In this document: positions 1 to 6,778 of the stretch, one piece after another | How positions within the stretch are numbered: position 1 is the stretch's first letter | Layout: every line of letters starts with the position of its first letter | Assembly (NCBI GenBank): GCA_036555125.1 | Contig: DATBLY010000055.1 | Location: 1 to 13,919, forward strand | Direction of reading: 5' to 3' | Length of the DNA: 13,919 nt | From: DATBLY01 sp036555125 | Lineage (GTDB): Bacteria; Actinomycetota; UBA4738; HRBIN12 | The notes under the pieces: model-generated | The model's input: only the letters and a program-made list of their open reading frames with translations | Told to the model about the DNA's origin: nothing | The model's database searches: none | Position numbers and translations under genes: made by a program

Positions 1-981
1 AACCCGACGCGCGAGGCGTTCCAGGTGGCGCTCGCGTCCCTCGAGGGGGGGCGTGGCTGCTACGCGTTCGGCAGCGGCATGGGCGCGGAGGCGACGCTCC
101 TGCTGACCCTGTCGCCGGGCGACCACGTCCTGATCGGCGACGACGTCTACGGCGGCACCTATCGGTTGCTCACGCGCGTGCTCGGCCCGTGGGGCCTCGA
201 GGTGGACGCCGTGGACCTGGCGCAGCCGGACGAGGTCCTCGCCGCCCTCCGTCCCGCGACGAAGCTCGTCTGGCTCGAGACGCCGTCGAACCCCCTGCTG
301 AAGATCGTCGACATCGCGGCGGTGGCGGCGATCGCCCACGAGGCCGGGGCGCGCGTCGTCGTCGACAACACGTTCGCCACCCCGGCGCTGCAGCGGCCGC
401 TCGAGCTCGGCGCCGATGCCGTGGTCCATAGCGTGACGAAGTACCTGGGCGGGCACTCCGACCTGATCGGCGGGGCGATCGTGACCGACCGGGAGGACTG
501 GCTGGAACGCCTCGCCTTCTTGCAGAACGCCGTCGGCGCGGTGCCCGGGCCGATGGACTCCTACCTCGCCCTGCGTGGCCTGAAGACGCTCGCCGTGCGG
601 ATGGAGGCCCACTGCCGCAACGCGCGGGCGGTCGTGAGCTTCCTGGCCGAGCACCCGAAGGTCCGGGCGCTCTGGTACCCGGGGCTGCCCGCGCACCCTC
701 GGCACGAGGTGGCGCGCCGGCAGATGACCGACTTCGGCGGCATGGTGTCGTTCGAGGTCGAGACGGCCGAGGAGGCGCTCGCCGTCGTCGAGCGGACACG
801 ACTGTTCTTCCTGGCGGAGTCGCTCGGCGGCGTGGAGTCGTTGATCGAGGTGCCGGGTCCGATGACCCACGCGAGCGTGGCCGGCTCGGCCCTGGAGGTC
901 CCGCCGACGCTGATCCGGCTCTCCGTGGGGATCGAGCACCCCGACGACCTGGTCGCCGACCTGGCGCACGCCCTCGCCTGA
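1..981 (+). CDS. Cystathionine gamma-synthase/lyase family PLP enzyme (5' truncated)
   Basis: This is a cytosolic PLP enzyme of the Cys/Met metabolism family (cystathionine gamma-synthase, gamma-lyase and relatives), acting in transsulfuration between cysteine, homocysteine and methionine. The frame is open from base 1 and begins with the family's NPTR motif, so the true start lies upstream; about 326 residues of a usual 380 or so are present. Visible motifs are the GSGMGAEA turn, the VWLETPSNP strand, VVDNTFATP with the cofactor-contacting Asp, and SVTKYLGGHSD, whose Lys (bases 439-441) should form the Schiff base with PLP. The C-terminal part has SLGGVESLIE and LIRLSVGIEHPDDL, both typical. 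Synthase, lyase and methionine gamma-lyase cannot be separated by eye. The gene converges on the VOC gene, with 25 bases between the stops. Confidence 0.93.
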   Translation, partial: NPTREAFQVALASLEGGRGCYAFGSGMGAEATLLLTLSPGDHVLIGDDVYGGTYRLLTRVLGPWGLEVDAVDLAQPDEVLAALRPATKLVWLETPSNPLLKIVDIAAVAAIAHEAGARVVVDNTFATPALQRPLELGADAVVHSVTKYLGGHSDLIGGAIVTDREDWLERLAFLQNAVGAVPGPMDSYLALRGLKTLAVRMEAHCRNARAVVSFLAEHPKVRALWYPGLPAHPRHEVARRQMTDFGGMVSFEVETAEEALAVVERTRLFFLAESLGGVESLIEVPGPMTHASVAGSALEVPPTLIRLSVGIEHPDDLVADLAHALA

Positions 982-1006
982 GGGCGTCGTCGGGCGGCTC
1001 CCCCCG

Positions 1007-1630
1007 CTACAGGACCAGGCCGCCGCCGCCCGTCACCCGGACGCGCACCCCGCGCACCCGGGGCGCGCCGTCGCCGTCCACGTACAGGGGAACATCCTCA
1101 TCCCCCACCCAGGCGCGGAGACGCTCCGGGTCCCCGGCGAGCTCGACCCGGTCGATGCCGTCGACCGGCACCCGGTGCGCCGCCTGAGCCCGCCCCGGAT
1201 GGTCCGCCGGCGGGACGTCCCACGCGATGAAGAACGGGAGCCAGTCCTCCCGGTCGGCATCCACCCCGGCGCTCCGCCATCGGAGCTCGATCCCATCGGG
1301 ACGGGTGCGGACCCCGGCCGACACGGACAGGCCGAGGCGCGCGGCGGTCCCCTCGAGGTCGTCGTCGGCCAGGCAGACGGCGTACCAACGGTCGCCATCG
1401 GCCGACAGCCGCTCGATCGCGCGACCGAACCGCGTCGCTCGCGCGACCGACGGATCCTCGACGGCGACGAGCTCCAGGTAGTCGTCGCCGAGCGGCACGA
1501 TCCGGTTGACGGTGCCCCACGCCGGATGCCGGCCACCGGGGACCGACCCGAGGCCGTGATCCCGCAACAGCCGCTCGGCGGCGGCGTCGAGGTCGCGGAC
1601 CGCCAGCACCACGTGGTCGATGCGCTTCAC
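1007..1630 (-). CDS. VOC / glyoxalase-like domain protein
   Basis: This 207-residue protein starts with KRIDHVVLAVRDLDAAA, the first strand and helix of the vicinal-oxygen-chelate (glyoxalase/bleomycin resistance) fold. His6 and the Glu of YLELVAVED are placed where metal ligands occur in the family. It resembles the single-chain Glyoxalase_3-like group rather than true glyoxalase I, so the substrate is unknown. The GTG at 1630 is chosen because it gives the usual family N-terminus. It has no Shine-Dalgarno site, but CACGCT ends 7 bases upstream, which could be a weak leaderless -10. The gene is divergent from the sugar dehydrogenase (62 bases between start codons) and has no clear operon partner. 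Confidence 0.8.
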   Translation of the reverse strand: MKRIDHVVLAVRDLDAAAERLLRDHGLGSVPGGRHPAWGTVNRIVPLGDDYLELVAVEDPSVARATRFGRAIERLSADGDRWYAVCLADDDLEGTAARLGLSVSAGVRTRPDGIELRWRSAGVDADREDWLPFFIAWDVPPADHPGRAQAAHRVPVDGIDRVELAGDPERLRAWVGDEDVPLYVDGDGAPRVRGVRVRVTGGGGLVL

Positions 1631-1637
1631 GGCGGAG

Positions 1638-1643
1638 AGCGTG
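1638..1643 (-). promoter_or_regulatory. Weak candidate -10 box of the VOC gene (CACGCT)
   Basis: Read on the minus strand, CACGCT ends 7 bases before the GTG start at 1630. It keeps the A at position 2 and the T at position 6 that define a -10 box but lacks the first T. The placement would give a leaderless mRNA, as proposed for other genes here. No -35 box is evident. Confidence 0.25.
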
Positions 1644-1679
1644 CCACACGAACACGGAACCGGATCTCGGCGCCCCGTG

Positions 1680-1685
1680 TACCGT
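1680..1685 (+). promoter_or_regulatory. Candidate leaderless -10 box (TACCGT) of the sugar dehydrogenase
   Basis: TACCGT fits TANNNT and ends 7 bases before ATG 1693, so RNA would start at or next to the start codon. A GTG directly before the ATG (1690) is also in frame; the box spacing favours the ATG. No convincing -35 is visible. Confidence 0.5.
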
Positions 1686-1692
1686 CGAGGTG

Positions 1693-2985
1693 ATGGCTCG
1701 AACCCGCCGCGCCGCGGCCGCCGCGGCGTGCATCGCGCTGGTACTCGCGCAGCCGGTCGCGGCCCGCGCCCAGGTGGCGGCGGAGCCGGAGTCCTGGCTC
1801 GCCCACCTCGCGTTCCCGACGAACCTGGCGTTCGCGCCCGACGGACGGCTGTTCTTCACCGAGAAGGAGACCGGGCGCGTCCGGATCGTCCGCGACGGTC
1901 GCCTGCTGGACCGACCGTTCGTGGAGCTCGACGTCGTGGGGGAGGCGGAGCGCGGTCTCCTCGGGATCGCGCTCGATCCGGACTTCGGCATCGACCCGTG
2001 GGTCTACCTGTACCTGTCGGACGCGCGGGACGGGCGCAACCGGCTCGTGCGGATCCGCGCCGACGGGGACCGGGCGGCCGGAGCGCCGCAGACCCTCCTG
2101 GACCTGCTCCCGTCCGACACGGGCTATCACAACGGCGGCGACCTCCTGTTCCTGTCCGACGGCACCCTGCTCGTCGCCGTCGGTGAGACGCACGATGCCG
2201 ACCGCGCGCAAGATCCCGACGATCCGGGCGGGAAGATCCTGCGGATCGCACGGGACGGCTCGGTCCCGAACGACGATCCCGTGGGTCCCGGGAACCCCGC
2301 CTTCACCCTCGGGCACCGAAACTCGTTCGGGCTCTGCGCCGACGTGGTGCGCGGCACCATCTGGGAGACGGAGAACGGGCCGGACGTCGACGACGAGGTC
2401 AACCGGCTCGTCGCCGGCGCGAACTACGGATGGCCCGAGGTCACCGGGGTGGCGGACGACCCACGGTTCACGGACCCGGAGGCGGTCTTCCCCGACACCG
2501 TGGCGTTGACCGGGTGCGCGGTGGCCGGCGACGCCTTGTACGTGGGCGCGTTCAACACGGGCGCCCTCTACCGCTTCGCGCTGACGTCGGACGGCCAGCG
2601 GCTCGGCGAGCCGACCGTGGCCGCGAGCCTGCCCGCCGGGATCACGGACGTGACCACCGGACCCGACGGCGCGCTGTACGCGGCGACCGCGGACGCGATC
2701 TGGCGGCTCGGCGGCGTGAGCGCCGACGAGAGCGCCTCACCCTCCACGGCCCCCTCCCCCGCGAGCGAGACCCCCTCCGCGAGCCTCATCCCGGAGAGCG
2801 CCGCGCCGAGCACCGATGCGGGCGACGCGGGACGCTCGACCCCGGCCTGGGTCCCGGTGGCCGCCGCCCTCGTGCTGGCCGTCGGGTTGATCCTGCGGCT
2901 CGTCGCTGGGCGCCGCCTCCGGTCGGCGGACGGTCGCGACCACCCGGATCGACCCGATGCCGGTGGTGGCTCGCCGGACCCCTAG
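1693..2985 (+). CDS. PQQ-dependent aldose sugar dehydrogenase-like protein, membrane-anchored
   Basis: The 430-residue product has a beta-propeller of the soluble glucose/aldose sugar dehydrogenase family (GSDH), which oxidises sugars outside the cytoplasmic membrane with PQQ. It begins with an Arg-rich n-region and an Ala-rich hydrophobic segment ending near ARAQ (about residue 27), a Sec-type signal. LAFAPDGRLFFTEK opens the propeller. GYHNGGDLLF carries His146, matching the catalytic base of the family. LGHRNSFGLC and ENGPDVDDEVN are further family motifs. After about residue 345 comes a Ser/Pro/Thr-rich linker, then a hydrophobic segment at about 386-406 and a basic tail, so the enzyme should be tethered facing outward. 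No PQQ synthesis gene is in the window; cofactor use is inferred from the family. GTG 1690 is an alternative start. Confidence 0.85.
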   Translation: MARTRRAAAAAACIALVLAQPVAARAQVAAEPESWLAHLAFPTNLAFAPDGRLFFTEKETGRVRIVRDGRLLDRPFVELDVVGEAERGLLGIALDPDFGIDPWVYLYLSDARDGRNRLVRIRADGDRAAGAPQTLLDLLPSDTGYHNGGDLLFLSDGTLLVAVGETHDADRAQDPDDPGGKILRIARDGSVPNDDPVGPGNPAFTLGHRNSFGLCADVVRGTIWETENGPDVDDEVNRLVAGANYGWPEVTGVADDPRFTDPEAVFPDTVALTGCAVAGDALYVGAFNTGALYRFALTSDGQRLGEPTVAASLPAGITDVTTGPDGALYAATADAIWRLGGVSADESASPSTAPSPASETPSASLIPESAAPSTDAGDAGRSTPAWVPVAAALVLAVGLILRLVAGRRLRSADGRDHPDRPDAGGGSPDP

Positions 2986-3149
2986 GCGCCGGCGGGACGC
3001 TTCAGGTATGCGATCAGGCTCGTCCCCCCGGCGGGCGTCGCCTGCTGCACCACCGACACGAGCTCCCAGCCATCCTCGCCGAAGCTGTTCAGGATCTCAC
3101 CCGGGTTGTGCTCCAGGAGCGGAGCCACGAAGTACTCCCATGCCTGCAC
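2982..3149 (-). CDS. Small DUF4177-like protein (55 aa)
   Basis: This 55-residue frame begins VQAWEYFVAPLLEH, continues GEDGWELVSV and ends SLIAYLKRPAGA. The WEY...GEDGWELV...YLKRP pattern is, from memory, that of a small DUF4177-type protein common in actinobacteria; its function is unknown. The start is GTG 3149, preceded by AGGAGG (3156-3161) at 6 bases, which lies inside the end of the upstream gene. Only one base separates the upstream TGA from this GTG, so translation is probably coupled. It is the last gene of the Nudix/CoA-binding operon. Its TAG overlaps the TAG of the convergent sugar dehydrogenase in a shared CTAG. It has no signal peptide or membrane segment. Confidence 0.85.
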   Translation of the reverse strand: MQAWEYFVAPLLEHNPGEILNSFGEDGWELVSVVQQATPAGGTSLIAYLKRPAGA

Positions 3150-3150
3150 G

Positions 3151-3609
3151 TCAGTCCTCCTCGTCGAGTCGTCGCTTCGTCGTTCGGATGCAGATGCCCA
3201 TCACCACGTCGAGCCCGGCCGCGCTGGCGATGCGGTAGGCCTCGTCGTCCACGATCCCCTGCTGCAGCCACAGCGCCTTCGCGCCGATCGCGACGGCGTC
3301 GCGCGCGATCTCCGACGCGTGTTCGGCCCGGCGGAACACGTCGACGACGTCCACACCGATCTCCGGTGGGATGTCGCGCAGCGACGGGTAGGCGCGCTCC
3401 CCCAGCACCTCTCGCTCGTTCGGGTTCACCGGCACGATGCGGTATCCGTGCGATTGCAGGTAGGCCGCGACGTCGTGCGACGGGCGGTCGGGCCTCGAGG
3501 ACAACCCCACGACGGCGATCGTGCGAGCCGAACCGAGCAGGGCCCGGAGCTCTCGATCGTCGGGCTTCACCGGCGCCGGATCGCCCGTGGGGGGCCCTAC
3601 GTCAGCCAC
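3151..3609 (-). CDS. CoA-binding (YccU-like) Rossmann-fold protein
   Basis: The protein is a stand-alone CoA_binding domain of the YccU type. A glycine-rich nucleotide loop, TIAVVGLSSRPDRPSHDVA, comes early, followed by YRIVPVNPNE and the conserved core GVDVVDVFRRAE, then KALWLQQGIV and VVMGICIRT. These match the family along its full length. The cellular role of this family is not firmly known; binding of CoA or a related nucleotide is inferred from the fold. GTG 3609 is preferred because GGAGGGAG lies 5 bases upstream; it gives 152 residues and overlaps the Nudix gene by 13 bases. GTG 3570 would give 139 residues, nearer the usual length of about 137, but has no ribosome site. It is the middle gene of the operon. 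Confidence 0.88.
   Translation of the reverse strand: MADVGPPTGDPAPVKPDDRELRALLGSARTIAVVGLSSRPDRPSHDVAAYLQSHGYRIVPVNPNEREVLGERAYPSLRDIPPEIGVDVVDVFRRAEHASEIARDAVAIGAKALWLQQGIVDDEAYRIASAAGLDVVMGICIRTTKRRLDEED
3156..3161 (-). promoter_or_regulatory. Shine-Dalgarno site deciding the start of the DUF4177-like gene
   Basis: AGGAGG on the minus strand, 6 bases before GTG 3149. It sits within the last codons of the CoA-binding gene and supports reading the 55-residue frame as a real gene. Confidence 0.75.
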
Positions 3610-4175
3610 GGCGTCTCCCTCCGGACGATCTCGAGCAGCGTGTGCAGGATCCAGCCGGTGGCCCCCCAGACCGTCGTGCCGTCCACCTCGTAGGCCCACC
3701 CGGTCCAGGTCCGCCCGCCGTCCACGGGGAGCTCCATCGGCCGCTCGGCCTCGCCGAGGCGCGCGACCGGGAGCTGGACGATCGCCTCGATCTCGTGGTC
3801 GCTCGCGGCGAGCGCCGGGGACGAGGCGATCGCGGCGACGAACGGGACGACGAGGAACCCGCTGACCCGCGTGTGGATCGGCGGGAGCGCCCCCAAGACG
3901 TCGGGCAGGAGCGGGTCCAGGCCGATCTCCTCCGACGCCTCGCGCAGGGCCGTGTCCACGAGCGCCTCGCCCTCGTCGCGGACACCGCCCGGGAACGACA
4001 TCTCGCCCGGATGACGTGACAGGTGCGCCGCGCGGAGCGTGAACACGATCGCGGGCTCGGGCGCCTCGATCACCGGGACGAGCACGGCCGCGACGCGCTC
4101 CTCGGGCTCGACGTCGATCGCGGGGTCCGGATCGAGGGCCGCGCGCAGGCGTCCGCGGACGTCGGTGGCGTGCAT
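3597..4175 (-). CDS. Nudix hydrolase, CoA pyrophosphatase (NudL/NUDT7-like)
   Basis: This is a 192-residue cytosolic Nudix enzyme. The Nudix box runs from residue 64 to 86 and is perfect: Gly64, Glu70, then REASEEIGL from Arg78. Just before it, LSRHPGEMSFPGG (52-64) matches the extra signature of the CoA pyrophosphatase subfamily, which splits CoA or acyl-CoA into 3',5'-ADP and the (acyl-)phosphopantetheine. The start ATG 4175 follows a TACCAT box by 6 bases, so the message is probably leaderless. It heads an operon with the CoA-binding protein (13-base overlap) and the DUF4177-like protein, which fits a role in CoA turnover. The C-terminal portion (WTGWAYEVDGTTVWGATGWI) is also typical of this subfamily. 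Confidence 0.9.
   Translation of the reverse strand: MHATDVRGRLRAALDPDPAIDVEPEERVAAVLVPVIEAPEPAIVFTLRAAHLSRHPGEMSFPGGVRDEGEALVDTALREASEEIGLDPLLPDVLGALPPIHTRVSGFLVVPFVAAIASSPALAASDHEIEAIVQLPVARLGEAERPMELPVDGGRTWTGWAYEVDGTTVWGATGWILHTLLEIVRRETPWLT
3615..3622 (-). promoter_or_regulatory. Shine-Dalgarno site for the CoA-binding gene
   Basis: GGAGGGAG on the minus strand ends 5 bases before GTG 3609 and lies inside the Nudix coding sequence. It favours this start over GTG 3570, which has no comparable site. Confidence 0.55.
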
Positions 4176-4181
4176 CGCCCC

Positions 4182-4187
4182 ATGGTA
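4182..4187 (-). promoter_or_regulatory. Candidate leaderless -10 box (TACCAT) of the Nudix operon
   Basis: TACCAT on the minus strand is separated from ATG 4175 by 6 bases, the spacing expected when transcription starts at the start codon. It lies entirely inside the 22-base gap to the divergent M20 gene. No ribosome site precedes the ATG, which agrees with a leaderless message. Confidence 0.5.
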
Positions 4188-4197
4188 GAAGAGGGAG

Positions 4198-5388
4198 ATG
4201 CGGGCCGAGGCCGTCCTCCGCGCCGCCGCCGACGCGGTCGATCCCGACGACGTCCTCCGGATCGCCCGGGCCCTGATCGCGGCTCCGAGCGAGAACCCGG
4301 GCGCGACCGAGGAGCTCCCCGCCGCGGTCGCGTCGGAGGTCCTCGCGGACCTGGGGGCGGAGCCGTCGATCGTCCGCTCCGAGGAGGGCCGCCCCAACGT
4401 CGTGGCGTCGATCGGCGCCGGCGCCGGGCCGAGCCTCGCCTGGAACGGGCACCTCGACGTCGTCCCCGCGGGCGACCCGCAGACGTGGACGCACGATCCG
4501 TGGGCCGGCATCGTGGAGGACGGGCGACTGATCGGCCGCGGGAGCGTCGACATGAAGGGCGGGATCGCCGCCGCGCTCGCGGCCGCGTGCGGCCTCCGGC
4601 GCGCCGGCATCGACCTGGCCGGCGCGCTCACGTTCCACCTCGTCGCCGACGAGGAGGTGGGCGGGATCCACGGCACGAGGGTCCTGCACGCGCGCGGCCT
4701 CCTGACGCAGGACGCGTGCGTGGTCGGGGAGCCGAGCGAGCTCCGGCTCGGGCTCGCCCAGCGGGGCGGGGCCTGGCTCACGGCGATCGCCCACGGGAGG
4801 GCCGCCCACGGCTCGCAGCCCGACCGCGGCGTGAACGCGATCACCGCGATGTCGCGGTTCCTGCTGCGGCTGCCCGAGGCCCTCCCCGACCTGGAGCACC
4901 CGCTCGTGGGCCGACCCACGGTGAACGCGGCCCTGATCGCCGGGGGCAGCGGCCCGAACGTGGTGCCGGACCGATGCGAGGTCGACATCGATCGTCGGAT
5001 CCTGCCCGGCGAGACCGACCCCGAGGCGGTCCGCGCGCCGTTCGCCCGCCTGGTCGAGCGGCTGCGGTCGGAGCATCCGGAGGTGGAGATCGAGGTGGAG
5101 CTCCGGGAGTGGAGCGATGCCGCCGAGGCCCCACCGGACGACCGGGTCGCCATGCTGGCGCGCGCCGCCGTGGCGGCCGAGACGGGGCACGACCCCGCCG
5201 ACGTGGGGTTCACCGGGATCACCGACGCGCGCTTCTACCTGAACGACGCGTCGATCCCGTCGGTGATCCTGGGACCGGGCTCCCTCTCGGTGGCCCACTC
5301 CGCGGACGAATCCGTCGCGGTGGACGAGCTGGTCACGGCCGCCCGGGTCTATGCCCGGCTGTTCGTGGCCTTCTGCGGGGCGGCGTGA
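4198..5388 (+). CDS. M20-family metallohydrolase (succinyl-diaminopimelate desuccinylase-like)
   Basis: This 396-residue cytosolic di-zinc amidohydrolase belongs to the M20/ArgE/DapE group. All expected metal ligands and catalytic residues are visible: His85 and Asp87 in NGHLDVVP, Asp118 in GSVDMKGG, Glu152-Glu153 in DEEVGG, Glu178 in VGEPSEL and His367 near the C-terminus in SVAHSADE. The lid/dimerisation domain starts near GRAAHGSQPDRGVNAI, whose His usually contacts the substrate. The overall look fits an N-acyl-amino-acid or succinyl-diaminopimelate deacylase; lysine biosynthesis is possible, but no other dap gene is nearby. ATG 4198 is taken as the start. Only GAGGGAG abutting the ATG and an imperfect TAGAAG box (4186-4191) precede it. 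The stop overlaps the next start in GTGA. Confidence 0.88.
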   Translation: MRAEAVLRAAADAVDPDDVLRIARALIAAPSENPGATEELPAAVASEVLADLGAEPSIVRSEEGRPNVVASIGAGAGPSLAWNGHLDVVPAGDPQTWTHDPWAGIVEDGRLIGRGSVDMKGGIAAALAAACGLRRAGIDLAGALTFHLVADEEVGGIHGTRVLHARGLLTQDACVVGEPSELRLGLAQRGGAWLTAIAHGRAAHGSQPDRGVNAITAMSRFLLRLPEALPDLEHPLVGRPTVNAALIAGGSGPNVVPDRCEVDIDRRILPGETDPEAVRAPFARLVERLRSEHPEVEIEVELREWSDAAEAPPDDRVAMLARAAVAAETGHDPADVGFTGITDARFYLNDASIPSVILGPGSLSVAHSADESVAVDELVTAARVYARLFVAFCGAA

Positions 5389-6764
5389 GGGCCGAGCGGT
5401 TCGACGTCGTCGTGATCGGCGGGGGCGGAACGGGCTCCGAGATCGCCTTCCAGCTCGCCGATCGGAGCGAGTTGCGCGTGGCGATCGCCGAGCGGGACCG
5501 GCTGGGGGGCGAGTGCAACCACTACGGCTGCGTGCCGACGAAGGTGATGCTGAAGAGCGCGAAGGTCGCCGCCACGGCCCGGGACGGCGAACGCTTCGGC
5601 GTTCGGGTGCCCGGTCCGGTCGCCGTCGACCTTCCGGCGGTCCGCGATCGCGTCCGTCGCGTGATCGACGAGCAGTCCGGCGCCGGGGCGGCCCCGTTCC
5701 TCGAGCGCGGCGTCGAGGTCTTCCTCCAGGAGATCCGCCTGACCGGCCCACACGATCTCGAGCTCGCCGACGGGACCGCGATCCACGCCGACCGGATCGT
5801 CCTCGCGACCGGGACCGAGGCCAGCCTCCCGCCGGTGCCGGGCCTGGCCGACGGGCCGTACTGGACGAACCGCGAGGCGATCTGGCAGCCCGACGCCGCG
5901 CCCGCCCGGCTCGTCGTGATCGGAGCAGGGGCGATCGGGGTGGAGTTCTCGCAGATCTTCGCGCGGTTCGGCTCGGCGGTGACGCTCGTCGAGATCGCTC
6001 CGCACATCCTCCCGAACGAGGACGCGGAGGCGGCCGCGGCCCTCCTTCCGGCGCTCGAGGCCGACGGGATCGACGTCCGGGCCGGCGTCCGGATCGATCG
6101 CGCGGAGCACCGGGACGGAGCCTGGTCCGTCGCGCTCGTCGGCGACGAGGTCCTCACGGCGGACGAGGTGCTGGTGGCCACGGGACGCAGGCCCGTGTTC
6201 GACGGCCACGACCTGGAGGCGGCGGGCATCGACCTGCTCCCGGACGGCCGGCCGGTCCTGGACGAGACGCTCCGCAGCACCGCGGACAACGTCTGGGCCG
6301 CGGGCGACGCGACGGGAGAGCTCCTGTTCACCCACGTCGGGACGTACGAGGCCGAGCTGGTGGTCGACGACATCCTGGGGATCCCGCGGCCACGCAGCTA
6401 CCGGGTCGTCCCCCGCGTCACGTTCTGCGACCCGGAGGTCGCGAGCGTGGGGCTCACGGAGCGCCAGGCGGCCGACGACGGGCACGCCCTCGTGACGAGC
6501 GTGTCGTCGATCGCCGACAACGAGCGTGCCCACATCGAGGGAGAGCTCTTCGGCCTCGTGAAGCTCGTCGCCGACGCGGACACGGGGGAGCTCCTGGGTG
6601 GCCACGTCGTCGGCGAGGCCGCGGGGGCGATGATCCACGAGATCGCGGTCGCGATGGTCGGTCACGTCCCGGTCGCGGCCGTCGCCGGCGCGATCCACGC
6701 GTACCCGACGCTCTCGGAGTCGGTGAAGGGTGCGTTCGTCGGCCTAGCCGAACGCCTGGGCTGA
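5385..6764 (+). CDS. FAD-dependent pyridine nucleotide-disulfide oxidoreductase (Lpd/MerA-like)
   Basis: This 459-residue class I flavoprotein disulfide reductase shows an FAD-binding GGGGTGSE loop at residues 12-19 and a redox-active Cys44-Cys49 pair in GGECNHYGCVPTK. An NAD(P)-binding loop IGAGAIGVEF lies around residue 180, and the second FAD motif is VWAAGDATG. The C-terminal dimerisation domain ends with HAYPTLSE (438-445). In lipoamide dehydrogenase the catalytic base is the His before PT; here that position is Tyr440, so true lipoamide dehydrogenase activity is doubtful. There is no N-terminal HMA domain and no C-terminal Cys pair, so mercuric reductase is unlikely. The GTG start at 5385 overlaps the M20 stop by four bases (GTGA), which implies translational coupling. 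The physiological substrate is unknown. Confidence 0.88.
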   Translation: MRAERFDVVVIGGGGTGSEIAFQLADRSELRVAIAERDRLGGECNHYGCVPTKVMLKSAKVAATARDGERFGVRVPGPVAVDLPAVRDRVRRVIDEQSGAGAAPFLERGVEVFLQEIRLTGPHDLELADGTAIHADRIVLATGTEASLPPVPGLADGPYWTNREAIWQPDAAPARLVVIGAGAIGVEFSQIFARFGSAVTLVEIAPHILPNEDAEAAAALLPALEADGIDVRAGVRIDRAEHRDGAWSVALVGDEVLTADEVLVATGRRPVFDGHDLEAAGIDLLPDGRPVLDETLRSTADNVWAAGDATGELLFTHVGTYEAELVVDDILGIPRPRSYRVVPRVTFCDPEVASVGLTERQAADDGHALVTSVSSIADNERAHIEGELFGLVKLVADADTGELLGGHVVGEAAGAMIHEIAVAMVGHVPVAAVAGAIHAYPTLSESVKGAFVGLAERLG

Positions 6765-6766
6765 CG

Positions 6767-6772
6767 TATCCT
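6767..6772 (+). promoter_or_regulatory. Candidate leaderless -10 box (TATCCT) of the iron-sulfur carrier gene
   Basis: TATCCT lies directly after the stop of the flavoprotein gene and 6 bases before ATG 6779. No Shine-Dalgarno site precedes the ATG. The gene could therefore be transcribed on its own as a leaderless message as well as by read-through. Confidence 0.5.
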
Positions 6773-6778
6773 GGCCCC

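Noticed and set aside
3151..5751. Very long open frame on the minus strand across the M20 and flavoprotein genes
   Set aside because: Only its last part (3151-3609) is the CoA-binding protein. The rest is low-complexity Arg/Pro/Gly/Ala sequence antisense to well-conserved plus-strand genes, an effect of high GC content.
5385..6764. Mercuric reductase
   Set aside because: The Cys-x4-Cys pair fits, but there is no N-terminal metal-binding domain, no C-terminal vicinal Cys pair and no mer gene nearby.
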